Positions 6,602 to 16,363 of a DNA stretch of 34,360 bases are shown piece by piece (the first letter of the stretch is position 1; each line of letters starts with the position of its first letter). The stretch is from Cryobacterium sp. Y57 (GTDB lineage: Bacteria > Actinomycetota > Actinomycetes > Actinomycetales > Microbacteriaceae). The position numbers and the translations under genes were made by a program. The stretch is taken from contig NZ_PJJL01000045.1 in the NCBI RefSeq assembly GCF_002929505.1, forward strand, positions 1 to 34,360, written 5' to 3'. The notes beneath the pieces are model-generated. The model was given only the letters and a program-made list of their open reading frames with translations, had not been told where the DNA came from and ran no database searches.

Positions 6602-9600
6602 CTAGCGGGGTGCGTTCTTCAGCGGCTTTTTGGGGTGGTCGATTTTGACATCGGTCCAACCGATCACGTCACCGCTCGCATTCTGCACAGAGACGCTGTA
6701 CCGGCCGTGCTTGAGGTCCTCGGCGAGAGTGACGCTCACAGTACCCTCGGCGCTCACGAGCAACCAACCACCGAGGTTGTGGGCTTTCTTCTTGGAGTAG
6801 GCCCATACCGACACATATTCTCCGGCGTGCTTCATTCCGACCTCGACGACAGCCGCGTCACCGGCCCGATAGGAATTCTGGTCGGTGTCGATCGCGTTTT
6901 TGAGCTTCTTCGTCAACTCTTTCGCTGAGGCAGCGGCGGGTGCCTCTCCCGGTTCGGCATTCACGGCCACCGCGACAGCCAGGCGCACGATGGTGCCCGA
7001 TTCGACGGCCGTCATCTCCAGCACGCTGTTTTCGATCGCATCGGCCGGTACCGTAACGGTCACGGTGGCCGTACCCGTCGAATCAACGGATACCGTACCC
7101 ACGTCGGCACCTGACCACTTCAGCGCGAGTTGCGTGTTTTTCGGGGCGCCGAGCGAGGTGAGGTTGAGATCTCCGACGGTGAGGGTGAGAGCGTCACCCG
7201 GGTTGACCGCTGCCATGGGGGCCCCGGTGATCGAGGCCTGGTTGGCATTGAACGACGGTGACAGCGGGCTGTTCTGTTGGATGTAGGAAATCCAGGCGTC
7301 CCGGTCGACGAGGCCGGAGTCCCGGGTATCCGTTCCATTTGCGAACTCGCGAAAATTGTCGCCGCCGGTGAGGAGAAAGTTGAACGAACCGATGCGGTAG
7401 GACTGTGCCGGGTCGAGCTGCGTCCCGTCGATCCAGATGCCCGTCACACGGTCGCCCGCGGCACGAGCGGCATCGAAGGTGTAATTCACGTTGTCACTCA
7501 GGCCGAGTTGCAGGAACGGGCGGCTCGGAATCGTGCCATCGGCGTTGGTCTGCCACTGCTGTTCGAGAACGGACTTGAACTGTGCGCCGGTGAGACTTGT
7601 CGTCCACAGGTTGTTCAGGAACGGCAGGACCGCGTTCGCCTCGGCATACGTCACGACACTGTCGGGAGCGAGCGAGAGGTCGGCACGGATACCACCGGGG
7701 TTGACGATGCCGATCTCGGCGTCGCCGATGGCAGGGTCGGCCAGGGATGCGCGCAGCGAGTTGGCGACGAGGGAACCCAGGGAAGAGGGAGCCATACGAT
7801 TTTCGGCGCACGGGGCGACTCCGCCGAGGCAGGCCCGGGTGATGTCGGCGCTGATCGACCCCACGGGCACGTTACCCTGGAGCGCCGCCTCCGCCAGCGC
7901 GGCATTCGTTATCGCCTGCACTTCGGCAACGCGCGGATAGCCGGCCGCGAGGTCGGCATCGGGCGCGGTGGAGCGGGCTACGTTGCGGTTGGCCACGGTG
8001 GTCGTATCACCTGAGGCGATGTCGTAGCGGAGCACGACCTGCCCGATGTTCTCGCCGTAGCTGCCGGTCTGAAGCACGGGGCGAGTCACGCCAGCGGCCG
8101 CGCCGGGGACTTGGGCGTTCCACGCATACTGCTTGTGCGTGTGGCCGGTGAAGATCGCGTCGACCGCGGCCGACGTGTCATTCACGATGCTCGCAAAGGC
8201 TCCGCCAGCAGCGAGTTCCTGCTCGAGCGTTGCACCGTCTGGCATTCCCGCGCCGGCGCCCTCGTGGTATTCGGCGATCAGCACATCCGCTTCGCCGTTG
8301 GACGGGTCACCGTCGGTCAGTTGGGATGCCACTCGGTTGACAGCCGCGACCGGGTCGCCGAAGCTCAGGGTCGCAATTCCGTTGGGTGACACGAGCGCGG
8401 GGGTCTCTTCGGTGACCGCGCCGATTACACCCACGGTGATGCCGGCCACGTCGAGCAGGGCGTATTCCTTCATCGCGGGCGTTTCCGTGCCGACGTTGTA
8501 TACGTTCGCTCCGAGATAGTCGAAGTCGGCCGCGTCGGCCACCCGCCCGGTCAGGTCGCCGAAGCCCTGGTCGAACTCGTGGTTGCCCACGCCGGAAACA
8601 GCGAGGTCGAGGGCGTTGAGCACGTCAATGGTGGGGCGGTCATTTTGCGACGCCGATGCGAACAACGAGGCGCCGATGTTGTCGCCGTTCGACAGGAACA
8701 GCGAGTTCGCGTCGCCGTACTCGGCGCGAAGCTGTTCGACGGTTCCCGCGAACTTGACGGTGTTCGCGTCAATGCGTCCGTGGAAATCGTTGATGTTGAG
8801 CAGGTTGAGTTCGACAGCAGTCGGTGTCTTGAGGTTGAGACCAAGCACAACCGGGTCGTGATCCGAGGAGCGGAATGCGTCGGCGGCGTAGAAGTCGGTC
8901 ACGTTGTTGTTGTACCGGCTGTACTCGAGGGCGACCGACTCTACCGAGTTGATGTTCCAAACATCGACGGCGTTCACCACGGCATCCGCTTCGGGCGAGG
9001 CGAAGACGTGGTCAAGCGAACCAACCGTGCCGCCGAAGGCATAGGTGTATTCGCCGCTGTTGTCGCCCTGGTTGATATAGCCGGCCTCGAGCAGTACCCG
9101 AATCGGGTCTTCCATGTCGTAGGCGTTGAAGTCTCCGGTGAGGAAGACCCGGTCGATGCCGGAATCGGTCTTGACCTCGTCGGCGAAGGCCACGAGCGCG
9201 CGGGCTTGCTCGATGCGGGTCGGGTTGGATGCTCCCTGGCCGTCACCCTGGTCGGCATTGTCTCCAGTGCCCGACCCCTTTGATTTGAAGTGGTTGACGA
9301 TGGCGAGGAAGCTGCTCTCGTCATCGCCGATGAGCTGAAATGCCTGGGCCAGCGGTTCGCGCGCACGACCGTTGAAGGCGACGGACTCGGTCAGGATGAT
9401 CGAATCCCCCACCGTTTCGACGACAGCCGGCTTGTAGATGAACGCGGTGCGAATGACATCTTCACTGGCTGGGACAGCGGTCGGTGAAGCCACGAACGCC
9501 CACACGTTGCTACCCGCTGAAGCGTTCAGCGCCGCGGTCAGGTTCGCGAGGGCATCGTCGCGATCCTTGCCGAACGCGGCCGAATTCTCGATCTCTTCGA

Positions 9601-11329
9601 GCGACACCACGTCGGCGTCGAGAGCGTTGATGGCCGAGACGATCTTGGCCTGCTGGCGTTCGAAACTGATCTGGGTCGCGGCGCCGCGGGCGTCGCATCC
9701 GCCGCTCACCGTGGTCGGCACGCCGGCCCGGTCGTTGTAATACCGGCAGCCATCGAGCGTGTCTCCCGTGGTGGAGAAATAGTTCAGAACGTTGAAACTG
9801 GCCAAGCGGATGTCCCCACCCACGTCTTCCGGCGCGTTCGTGCGGGTATCGGCAAAGGTCACCGGCTGCGCGGTCGCGGCGTTGGCCGGGACGAGGGCCG
9901 TGGTCGGCTGAAACTTCCAGGCGTCGTTGCGAAAGTCGAAGACGACCGGAGACAGAAACGACACCGCAGCGCCGATGCGCACCGGAGCGGTCGTCGACAG
10001 GTACGGAACCGGGCTGCCCTGGTTGGCGGCGGCGAGGTAGTTGGTGGTAGCCCCGTCGTCGAGCGTGACCGCGCGGCCGGCGTTCTCGGCGAGCGCTGTC
10101 TGGTACTGGGCTGATCCGGGCAGTGCGGTCACGCTCGGATTGACCAGCGGCGTCGTTCCGGTGGCGAGTCCGATCTCGGCGTACTGGTTGGTCCGATAGT
10201 TATTGGTGACGGTGAAGTCGCCCTGCGGCGCGAGCAGCATACCCTCAAGGGTTTCCCGCTGTTGTGTGGTGGTCGGCACTGAGACCGCGGCGGGTGTCAC
10301 GGCCACAGCGCTGTCGGTGAGCTGGGTGACATCGCCCACCGTGCCGAAGGTGACCTCGGTCATGCCGAAGAATTCTACGACGGTGCCCACGACTTGCACG
10401 TAGTCGCCGACCTGAACGTTGGCTTTCGCGGATTTCGAGTACGCGAAGACACCGTGCGAAGCGGTGTGGCTGGACAGGTCGATCTCACCACCGGTACCAG
10501 CGGTCTGCAGATAGAACCCGTCGAAGCCTCCGGTCGGGTAGGCGGCCGTGACCACACCGGAAGTCTTGACGACGGTTCCGGCGAGCGGGCTCGTGTCGGT
10601 CGTGCCTTGGATTGCGTCGATCGCTGTCAGGTCGTCGGGCACCGGGGTCGGCTCGGGGTCTGGCCCCGGTTCAACCGGGCTTCCCGTGTCACCGGCCGTG
10701 TTCGTCGGCGTGGGCTCGTTCAAGCGGAAATCAGCGGCGTTCACGTCGGTGTCGGCAAACGTCGTGCGATTCACTGAGCTGGTGACGGATGCTGCGGCTG
10801 CGGCCGTCCCCTCAAACGTGTTCGAGGTTCCGTAGCCGATCAGGTCGAGAATTTGCGCCTGACCGGTGAGCGAACCCGTGGCGGGGGCATTCAGCGCCGT
10901 GGACTGGTTGGCGAAGAAGATCGTGCCGCCGCCGGCGGCGAAGGAGGCGCCGAGTGAAGCATCCGGCGTCGGCAATACGGCACCGTTGGCGGCGTTCGAG
11001 CTGCCCTGCACGAGATAGTAGCCGCCGGCCGCGATCGTGCCGGTCAGAGCAACGACCCCGGTTGGGTTCGATGATCCGCCGGCCGAGCGGTATTGAATCG
11101 AAGTGCCGACGAGGGACACATCGGCGTCAGTCGGGTTGTACAGCTCGACGAACTTGTTCAGGTAGGTCGCGCCCGAGCTTCCCCCGTTCAGGTACGCCTC
11201 ATTGATGACGACTCCGGTGCCGGCAGTATTGGCGTTGGCCGGTATGGCGATGATCGGAGCGGCCGCGAGGCTCACCCCGAGAAGCGTGGCGAAAACCAAC
11301 CTGGAGCGGCGGCGAACGGCGGATGACAT
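6602..11329 (-). CDS. Secreted ExeM/NucH-type nuclease fused to 5'-nucleotidase
   Basis: A very large exported protein. I chose ATG 11329 because GAGGAG lies just upstream; an in-frame ATG at 11341 lacks a ribosome site. Numbering from 11341: signal peptide to about residue 38 (ANA), lamin-tail-like domain about 42-190, Pro/Glu linker about 218-236, OB-fold-like region about 240-480. The ExeM/NucH endonuclease/exonuclease/phosphatase domain spans about 510-835 (Glu583, GDFN at 736-739, SSDHDP at 825-830). A 5'-nucleotidase metallophosphoesterase domain follows (NDFHGRID from 851, GD at 886-887, GNHE 919-922, GHTH 1066-1069). The 5'-nucleotidase C-terminal domain ends around 1360 (TGGDNF), and beta-rich modules complete the protein. 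It probably degrades extracellular DNA and dephosphorylates the nucleotides. No LPXTG anchor is seen. Confidence 0.9.
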   Translation of the reverse strand: MSSAVRRRSRLVFATLLGVSLAAAPIIAIPANANTAGTGVVINEAYLNGGSSGATYLNKFVELYNPTDADVSLVGTSIQYRSAGGSSNPTGVVALTGTIAAGGYYLVQGSSNAANGAVLPTPDASLGASFAAGGGTIFFANQSTALNAPATGSLTGQAQILDLIGYGTSNTFEGTAAAAASVTSSVNRTTFADTDVNAADFRLNEPTPTNTAGDTGSPVEPGPDPEPTPVPDDLTAIDAIQGTTDTSPLAGTVVKTSGVVTAAYPTGGFDGFYLQTAGTGGEIDLSSHTASHGVFAYSKSAKANVQVGDYVQVVGTVVEFFGMTEVTFGTVGDVTQLTDSAVAVTPAAVSVPTTTQQRETLEGMLLAPQGDFTVTNNYRTNQYAEIGLATGTTPLVNPSVTALPGSAQYQTALAENAGRAVTLDDGATTNYLAAANQGSPVPYLSTTAPVRIGAAVSFLSPVVFDFRNDAWKFQPTTALVPANAATAQPVTFADTRTNAPEDVGGDIRLASFNVLNYFSTTGDTLDGCRYYNDRAGVPTTVSGGCDARGAATQISFERQQAKIVSAINALDADVVSLEEIENSAAFGKDRDDALANLTAALNASAGSNVWAFVASPTAVPASEDVIRTAFIYKPAVVETVGDSIILTESVAFNGRAREPLAQAFQLIGDDESSFLAIVNHFKSKGSGTGDNADQGDGQGASNPTRIEQARALVAFADEVKTDSGIDRVFLTGDFNAYDMEDPIRVLLEAGYINQGDNSGEYTYAFGGTVGSLDHVFASPEADAVVNAVDVWNINSVESVALEYSRYNNNVTDFYAADAFRSSDHDPVVLGLNLKTPTAVELNLLNINDFHGRIDANTVKFAGTVEQLRAEYGDANSLFLSNGDNIGASLFASASQNDRPTIDVLNALDLAVSGVGNHEFDQGFGDLTGRVADAADFDYLGANVYNVGTETPAMKEYALLDVAGITVGVIGAVTEETPALVSPNGIATLSFGDPVAAVNRVASQLTDGDPSNGEADVLIAEYHEGAGAGMPDGATLEQELAAGGAFASIVNDTSAAVDAIFTGHTHKQYAWNAQVPGAAAGVTRPVLQTGSYGENIGQVVLRYDIASGDTTTVANRNVARSTAPDADLAAGYPRVAEVQAITNAALAEAALQGNVPVGSISADITRACLGGVAPCAENRMAPSSLGSLVANSLRASLADPAIGDAEIGIVNPGGIRADLSLAPDSVVTYAEANAVLPFLNNLWTTSLTGAQFKSVLEQQWQTNADGTIPSRPFLQLGLSDNVNYTFDAARAAGDRVTGIWIDGTQLDPAQSYRIGSFNFLLTGGDNFREFANGTDTRDSGLVDRDAWISYIQQNSPLSPSFNANQASITGAPMAAVNPGDALTLTVGDLNLTSLGAPKNTQLALKWSGADVGTVSVDSTGTATVTVTVPADAIENSVLEMTAVESGTIVRLAVAVAVNAEPGEAPAAASAKELTKKLKNAIDTDQNSYRAGDAAVVEVGMKHAGEYVSVWAYSKKKAHNLGGWLLVSAEGTVSVTLAEDLKHGRYSVSVQNASGDVIGWTDVKIDHPKKPLKNAPR

Positions 11330-11518
11330 GGATCTCCTCATTCATAGGTCGTGTCATCGCACCCGGGGCCGTGCGATCCAAAGACTTCCCGGCCCATGGA
11401 GTGGCGGGTGCAATTAAGCGCAGCCTAGCGACGGCCCATGTCCGGGGGGTAAACACCGCCTACTTTGCTCGTATGAGCACCGTTCAATGCCCGATTCGAC
11501 CGCTCCGGCCCCAATTCG

Positions 11519-12034
11519 TCAGTTCAGTCGCTTCACCATGCGGGTGTTGCCGAGAGTGTTCGGCTTCACCCGGGCCAGGTCGAGAAACTCGGCCACACCC
11601 TCATCGGGCGACCGCACGAGCTCGGCATAGACGGCTGGGTCGACGGTTTCGGTGCCCATATCACTGAACCCGTTGCGAGCGAAGAAACCCACCTCGAAGG
11701 TGAGGCAGAACAGTCGGCTGAGGCCGAGGCCCTGGGCATCCGCTTCGAGGCGTTGCATTATCGCGTAGCCGACGCCGCGACCGAGCCATTTCGCGTCGAC
11801 GGCGAGGGTGCGCACCTCGCCGAGATCCTCCCACATGACGTGGAGGGCGCCGCAACCGATCAGAGCGCCGGAAGCATCAACGGCCACCCGAAATTCCTGC
11901 ACCGCCTCGTAGAACACGACGCGATCCTTGCCGAGCAGAATGCGCTGCTGCACGAGCGGTTCGACGAGCGCTTCTATGCCGGGCACGTCACTCGTGCGAG
12001 CGCGGCGCACCGTATATCCCGTTTCCAAATTCAC
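11519..12034 (-). CDS. argA: Amino-acid N-acetyltransferase (N-acetylglutamate synthase)
   Basis: A 171-residue single-domain GNAT enzyme with a GTG start. It closely resembles the short N-acetylglutamate synthase of Actinobacteria (Mycobacterium tuberculosis Rv2747, ArgA) from RRARTSDVP to the C-terminal signature EFLDLARVKPNTLGNTRM (149-166). The acetyl-CoA pyrophosphate loop is GRGVGYAI (85-92). The reaction is acetyl-CoA plus glutamate to N-acetylglutamate, the first step of arginine synthesis. Unlike classical ArgA it lacks the amino-acid kinase domain, as is usual for this subfamily. The start is supported by TAGACT six bases upstream. It is not next to other arg genes. Confidence 0.88.
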   Translation of the reverse strand: MNLETGYTVRRARTSDVPGIEALVEPLVQQRILLGKDRVVFYEAVQEFRVAVDASGALIGCGALHVMWEDLGEVRTLAVDAKWLGRGVGYAIMQRLEADAQGLGLSRLFCLTFEVGFFARNGFSDMGTETVDPAVYAELVRSPDEGVAEFLDLARVKPNTLGNTRMVKRLN

Positions 12035-12040
12035 TCTTCC

Positions 12041-12046
12041 AGTCTA
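12041..12046 (-). promoter_or_regulatory. -10 element for a leaderless argA mRNA
   Basis: On the minus strand TAGACT is followed by GGAAGA and then the GTG start at 12034. The purine-rich GGAAGA touches the start codon and is too close to act as a normal Shine-Dalgarno, which favours a leaderless transcript. Confidence 0.5.
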
Positions 12047-12079
12047 TTGATCCCCCTTCCACCGACTCTCCCCGCGCGT

Positions 12080-12164
12080 AACTCCTGCAATTCATGTTCG
12101 CTTCGACCGGCAACCCTTGGAAAGACGCGGAACTTGACTCGATGCTCCACAATTTGCAGGAGTT
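12080..12164. repeat. 85-bp element bounded by inverted repeats
   Basis: The arm aactcctgcaa (12080-12090) matches the reverse complement of the arm ending at 12164 (ttgcaggagtt, 12154-12164). Partial matching continues inward. The 63 bp between the arms shows no coding potential. Possible roles are a palindromic intergenic repeat, a very small non-autonomous element, or a structured RNA. It lies between argA and the clpC terminator. Confidence 0.55.
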
Positions 12165-12193
12165 GTGCGCACGCAGGGCCGCCCCGGGCACAG

Positions 12194-12226
12194 AAAAGGC
12201 CCGGCAGACGAAATCTGCCGGGCCTT
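12194..12226 (-). terminator. clpC intrinsic terminator
   Basis: A perfect 13-bp stem, aaggcccggcaga (12196-12208) with its complement (12214-12226), closes a 5-base loop. On the minus strand it is followed by TTTTCTG. It lies 14 bp past the clpC stop codon and is the strongest terminator in the window. Confidence 0.92.
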
Positions 12227-12240
12227 ATTCACTGAAACTT

Positions 12241-14766
12241 CTAGTCGCTGGTGATAGCCAGGTCGGGGGTGGCCGGACCGGTGCCGATCGCGGCGGACGT
12301 GTTCACTCCGACGCCGACCGGGTCAACCCTGGTCGTCGTGGTGAAGATGTACGCGCCATCGACGTAATCCACGTGCACGTGGTCGCCAGCATTGAGCTCG
12401 CCCTGCAGGATCTTCTCCGACAGTCGATCCTCCACCTCGCGCTGAATCGCACGACGCAGCGGCCGAGCACCGAGCGTTGGGTCGAAACCGACCTCGATCA
12501 GGTGTTCCTTCGCCGGAACGGTGACCTCGACGGTCATGTCACGGTCGAGCAGACGCACACCAAGTCGTTTGATGAACAGGTCGACGATCTGCAGCAACTC
12601 GGGCTTGGTCAGCTGCGGGAACACGATGATCTCGTCCACGCGGTTCAGGAACTCGGGCTTGAAGTGCTTCTTCAGCTCATCCTTCACCTTGCCGGCCATG
12701 CGCTCATACCCGGTGGTGCTGTCGCCTTCCAGCTGGAAGCCGACCGGTCCGCCCGAGATGTCCTTGGTACCGAGGTTGGTGGTCATGATGATGACGGTGT
12801 TCTTGAAGTCGACCACGCGACCCTGGCCATCCGTCAACCGGCCCTCTTCCAGAATCTGGAGCAGGGAGTTGAAGATGTCGGGGTGAGCCTTCTCGATCTC
12901 GTCGAACAGCACCACGGAGAACGGCTTACGGCGCACCTTCTCGGTGAGCTGACCACCCTCTTCGAAGCCGACGAACCCGGGAGGCGCACCGAACAGGCGC
13001 GACACGGTGTGCTTCTCGCCGTACTCACTCATATCGAGCGAGATCATGGCGGCCTCGTCGTCGAACAGGAACTCGGCGAGCGCCTTGGCGAGCTCGGTCT
13101 TTCCAACACCGGTGGGGCCGGCGAAGACGAACGAACCAGAGGGACGCTTCGGGTCTTTCAAGCCGGCCCGGGTGCGACGGATGGTCTTGGCGAGTGCCGA
13201 GATGGCCTCTTCCTGACCGATGACGCGCTGGTGCAGTGCCTTTTCCATGAAGACCAGCCGCGAGGATTCTTCCTCGGTGAGCTTGAACACCGGAATACCG
13301 GTGGCCTGGGCCAGAACTTCGGCGATCAGGCCTTCGTCGACGACCGCGGTGGTCTTGACGTCGCCGGACTTCCACTTCTTCTCGAGGCGCAGACGCTCGC
13401 CGAGGAGGTCCTTCTCCTCGTCGCGCAGGCCGGCAGCCTTCTCAAAGTCCTGCTCTTCGATGGCGAGTTCCTTGGCGGCGCGCACCACGGCGATCTTTTC
13501 GTCGAATTCGCGCAGCTCCGGTGGGCTCGAGAGGATCGACAGACGCAGGCGGGCGCCGGCCTCGTCGATCAGGTCGATGGCCTTGTCGGGCAGGAACCGG
13601 TCGGAAACGTAACGGTCGGCAAGGTTCGCCGCAGCCACGAGTGCACCATCGGTGATGGACACCTTGTGGTGTGCCTCGTAACGGTCGCGCAGTCCCTTCA
13701 GGATGTTGATGGTGTGCGGCAGCGACGGCTCATCCACCTGAATCGACTGGAAGCGGCGCTCGAGGGCGGCATCCTTCTCGAAGTGCTTGCGGTACTCGTC
13801 GAGGGTGGTCGCACCGATGGTCTGCAACTCACCACGGGCGAGGAGTGGCTTCAAGATCGACGCGGCATCGATGGCGCCCTCGGCGGCACCGGCACCGACC
13901 AGGGTGTGGATCTCGTCGATGAAGACGATGATGTCGCCGCGGGTGCGGATCTCCTTGGTGACCTTTTTCAGGCGCTCTTCGAAGTCACCGCGGTAGCGGC
14001 TGCCGGCGATGAGCGAACCGAGGTCGAGCGAGTAGAGCTGCTTGTCCTTGAGCGTCTCGGGCACATCTCCCTTGACAATCGCTTGGGCGAGGCCCTCCAC
14101 GACGGCGGTCTTGCCGACGCCAGGCTCACCGATCAGTACGGGGTTGTTCTTGGTGCGACGTGAGAGGATCTGCATGACCCGCTCGATTTCTTTCTCGCGC
14201 CCGATGACCGGGTCGAGTTTGTTGTCGCGGGCCATCTGGGTGAGGTTGCGACCGAACTGATCGAGCACCTGGCTGCCGGCCGTGTTCGCCGCCTGCTCGT
14301 TGGCACCGACCTGCACCTGCTCCTTCCCCTGATATCCGGAGAGGAGCTGGATGACCTGCTGGCGCACACGGTTGAGGTCGGCGCCGAGCTTCACGAGAAC
14401 CTGAGCGGCGACGCCCTCACCCTCGCGAATGAGGCCGAGCAGAATGTGCTCGGTTCCGATGTAGTTGTGGCCGAGCTGCAGCGCTTCGCGCAGGCTCAGC
14501 TCGAGAACCTTCTTCGCCCGCGGCGTGAAGGGGATGTGGCCGGTGGGCTGCTGCTGCCCCTGGCCGATGATGTCCTGAACCTGCTCGCGCACGGCGTCCA
14601 GCGAGATGCCGAGGCTCTCCAGAGCCTTGGCGGCGACGCCTTCACCCTCGTGAATCAGCCCGAGCAGAATGTGCTCGGTACCGATGTAGTTGTGGTTGAG
14701 CATCTTGGCCTCTTCCTGGGCCAAAACGACGACGCGACGAGCTCGGTCGGTAAATCTTTCAAACAT
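12241..14766 (-). CDS. clpC: ATP-dependent Clp protease ATP-binding subunit ClpC
   Basis: ClpC is a Hsp100 unfoldase that feeds substrates to ClpP. The 841 residues show the complete layout: two Clp N-terminal repeats (about 1-145), AAA domain 1 with Walker A GEPGVGKT (213-220) and Walker B VFIDEIH (281-287), a middle region with a UVR-like motif ([14 protein letters not shown], about 441-454), and AAA domain 2 with Walker A GPTGVGKT (550-557). The C-terminus is followed by a strong terminator. GGGAG precedes the ATG at good spacing. A ClgR-like operator upstream suggests activation by ClgR, as known for clpC in Corynebacterium and Streptomyces. It is transcribed alone. Confidence 0.98.
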   Translation of the reverse strand: MFERFTDRARRVVVLAQEEAKMLNHNYIGTEHILLGLIHEGEGVAAKALESLGISLDAVREQVQDIIGQGQQQPTGHIPFTPRAKKVLELSLREALQLGHNYIGTEHILLGLIREGEGVAAQVLVKLGADLNRVRQQVIQLLSGYQGKEQVQVGANEQAANTAGSQVLDQFGRNLTQMARDNKLDPVIGREKEIERVMQILSRRTKNNPVLIGEPGVGKTAVVEGLAQAIVKGDVPETLKDKQLYSLDLGSLIAGSRYRGDFEERLKKVTKEIRTRGDIIVFIDEIHTLVGAGAAEGAIDAASILKPLLARGELQTIGATTLDEYRKHFEKDAALERRFQSIQVDEPSLPHTINILKGLRDRYEAHHKVSITDGALVAAANLADRYVSDRFLPDKAIDLIDEAGARLRLSILSSPPELREFDEKIAVVRAAKELAIEEQDFEKAAGLRDEEKDLLGERLRLEKKWKSGDVKTTAVVDEGLIAEVLAQATGIPVFKLTEEESSRLVFMEKALHQRVIGQEEAISALAKTIRRTRAGLKDPKRPSGSFVFAGPTGVGKTELAKALAEFLFDDEAAMISLDMSEYGEKHTVSRLFGAPPGFVGFEEGGQLTEKVRRKPFSVVLFDEIEKAHPDIFNSLLQILEEGRLTDGQGRVVDFKNTVIIMTTNLGTKDISGGPVGFQLEGDSTTGYERMAGKVKDELKKHFKPEFLNRVDEIIVFPQLTKPELLQIVDLFIKRLGVRLLDRDMTVEVTVPAKEHLIEVGFDPTLGARPLRRAIQREVEDRLSEKILQGELNAGDHVHVDYVDGAYIFTTTTRVDPVGVGVNTSAAIGTGPATPDLAITSD

Positions 14767-14810
14767 GTGATCGCTCCCTTGGCGCCAGGGCAGTTGGTGC
14801 CGTTACATTG

Positions 14811-14816
14811 AGAGTA
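14811..14816 (-). promoter_or_regulatory. Candidate clpC -10 element
   Basis: TACTCT preceded by TGGC reads as an extended -10 on the minus strand, 44 bp before the clpC ATG. The ClgR-like site lies just upstream of where the -35 would be, a normal position for an activator. No good -35 is visible, which fits activator dependence. Confidence 0.4.
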
Positions 14817-14843
14817 GCCAGCCTGCGCCGCTTCCGGGCGTTT

Positions 14844-14861
14844 GTTCGCCCTAGGCGTGAC
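14844..14861 (-). promoter_or_regulatory. ClgR-type operator upstream of clpC
   Basis: On the minus strand GTCACGCCTAGGGCGAAC matches the published ClgR consensus as I recall it (WNNWCGCYNANRGCGWWS) at every fixed position except the first W. It contains the CGC-N5-GCG core. It lies about 78-95 bp upstream of the clpC start, in intergenic DNA. ClgR activates clp genes in Actinobacteria; its gene is not in this window. Confidence 0.7.
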
Positions 14862-14893
14862 GGATGCTGTGAGCCGCCCCTGCCGGCAGGTCG

Positions 14894-16357
14894 TCATTGC
14901 ACCGCGGAGGTCAGCCTGGCGAGGTTGTCGAGAATGGTGGAGCGCAGCGGCTGCTTGCGCCATTCTTCCAGGGTCAGCTCGCGGCTGTTCAAGCGGTTCT
15001 CGTCTTCCATGGCACGCAGGTTGCGCACAAACGACCGCCCGCGCACCATGAGTGACACCTCCATGTTCAGGCTGAACGAGCGCTGGTCCATATTGCTCGA
15101 CCCGACAACGGCGACCTCATCGTCGATGGTGAAGTGCTTGGCGTGCAGAATGTAGGGCGCCTTGTACATGTAGATGCGCACTCCCGCAGTCAGCAACTCC
15201 TCGTAGTAGGAGCGTTGGGCGTGATAGACGACGGCCTGATCACCGATCTCCGACACGATCAACTCCACGTGAAGACCCCGTTGCACGGCGGTCGTGATGG
15301 CGTACATGATCGATTCGTCCGGCACGAAGTACGGGCTCGTGATGATGATGCGATCCTGCGCGTAATACAGCAGCGCAAGGAACAGGCGCAGGTTGTTCTC
15401 GCCCTTGAACCCAGGGCCGCTCGGTACGACCTGGCAGTCGAGCGCATCCGTGACCGGCCGCGGATGCACCGGCTCGATGTCGCGGGTGAGCAGCTCGTTG
15501 GTCTCGCTGTACCAGTCGGTGATGAAGATGGCATTGAGCCCCGACACGATCGGGCCCTCCAAGCGGGTCATGACGTCCTTCCACTTCAAACCGCGACGAA
15601 TATTGCCTCTCATGTTGTAGCTGCGGTCGATGATGTTCTGCGATCCCATGAACCCGACCAGGCCATCGACGATGAGCAGTTTGCGGTGGTTGCGCAAGTC
15701 GGGCCGTTGCCATTTCCCCTTGAACGGTTGCACCGGCAGCATGAGCTCCCACTTGATTCCAGCATCCGTCAATCGTTTCTTGGTTTGGCGAAAACCGGGC
15801 TTGCGCATGGACTGGATATGGTCCATAAGCACGCGCACACTCACACCGCGCTTGTGTGCATTCTCGAGGGCATCGAAGAAGGGGGCGGTGGTGTGGTCGA
15901 GCGAGAGAATGTAGAACTCGACGTGCACATATTTCTGGGCCCGGTCGATGTCGGCGATCATGGTGTCGAAGGCCACTTGGTATTCGCCGATCAGGCTCGC
16001 CGTATTGTCGCCGACCAGGGGCATCGCTCCGAGGTTGCGGTTGAGCTCGACGACTGACTCCAGCCAGCTCGGCCACGGGTGGTCATGCTGGACGCGTTCC
16101 ATGCCCTCGGTGCTGTCCAGGATGAACTGGTTGATCTCTTCCTGCATGGCGAGGCGTTTTCGGGGCAGAACGCGGTAGCCGATCAGCAAAAAAAGCAATA
16201 CGCCTACGTACGGAATGAAAAAGATGGTCAGCAACCACGCCATGCCCGACATGGGACGGCGGTTGCGCGGAACCACGATGATGGCCACGACACGAACGGA
16301 AAAGTCAACGATCAAGGCCAGCAGAACGGTGATGGTCAGGCCGTCGATGCCGCGCAT
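14894..16357 (-). CDS. cls: Cardiolipin synthase (phospholipase D family)
   Basis: A 487-residue membrane enzyme joining phosphatidylglycerol units, or phosphatidylglycerol and another lipid donor, to form cardiolipin. There are two N-terminal transmembrane helices (about 8-29 and 39-61). Two HKD phospholipase-D motifs follow: His224, Lys226, Asp231 (RNHRKLLIVD) and His405, Lys407, Asp412 (LHAKHFTID). The length is typical for bacterial Cls. The ATG begins only 6 bp after the stop codon of the 59-residue membrane-protein gene, with no clear Shine-Dalgarno. Its translation may therefore be coupled to that gene. Confidence 0.92.
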   Translation of the reverse strand: MRGIDGLTITVLLALIVDFSVRVVAIIVVPRNRRPMSGMAWLLTIFFIPYVGVLLFLLIGYRVLPRKRLAMQEEINQFILDSTEGMERVQHDHPWPSWLESVVELNRNLGAMPLVGDNTASLIGEYQVAFDTMIADIDRAQKYVHVEFYILSLDHTTAPFFDALENAHKRGVSVRVLMDHIQSMRKPGFRQTKKRLTDAGIKWELMLPVQPFKGKWQRPDLRNHRKLLIVDGLVGFMGSQNIIDRSYNMRGNIRRGLKWKDVMTRLEGPIVSGLNAIFITDWYSETNELLTRDIEPVHPRPVTDALDCQVVPSGPGFKGENNLRLFLALLYYAQDRIIITSPYFVPDESIMYAITTAVQRGLHVELIVSEIGDQAVVYHAQRSYYEELLTAGVRIYMYKAPYILHAKHFTIDDEVAVVGSSNMDQRSFSLNMEVSLMVRGRSFVRNLRAMEDENRLNSRELTLEEWRKQPLRSTILDNLARLTSAVQ

Positions 16358-16363
16358 CGGTAC

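Noticed and set aside
12094..14163. A 689-codon plus-strand open frame opposite clpC
   Set aside because: It is the antisense shadow of clpC, created by high GC and codon bias. Composition is not protein-like and clpC has complete motifs.
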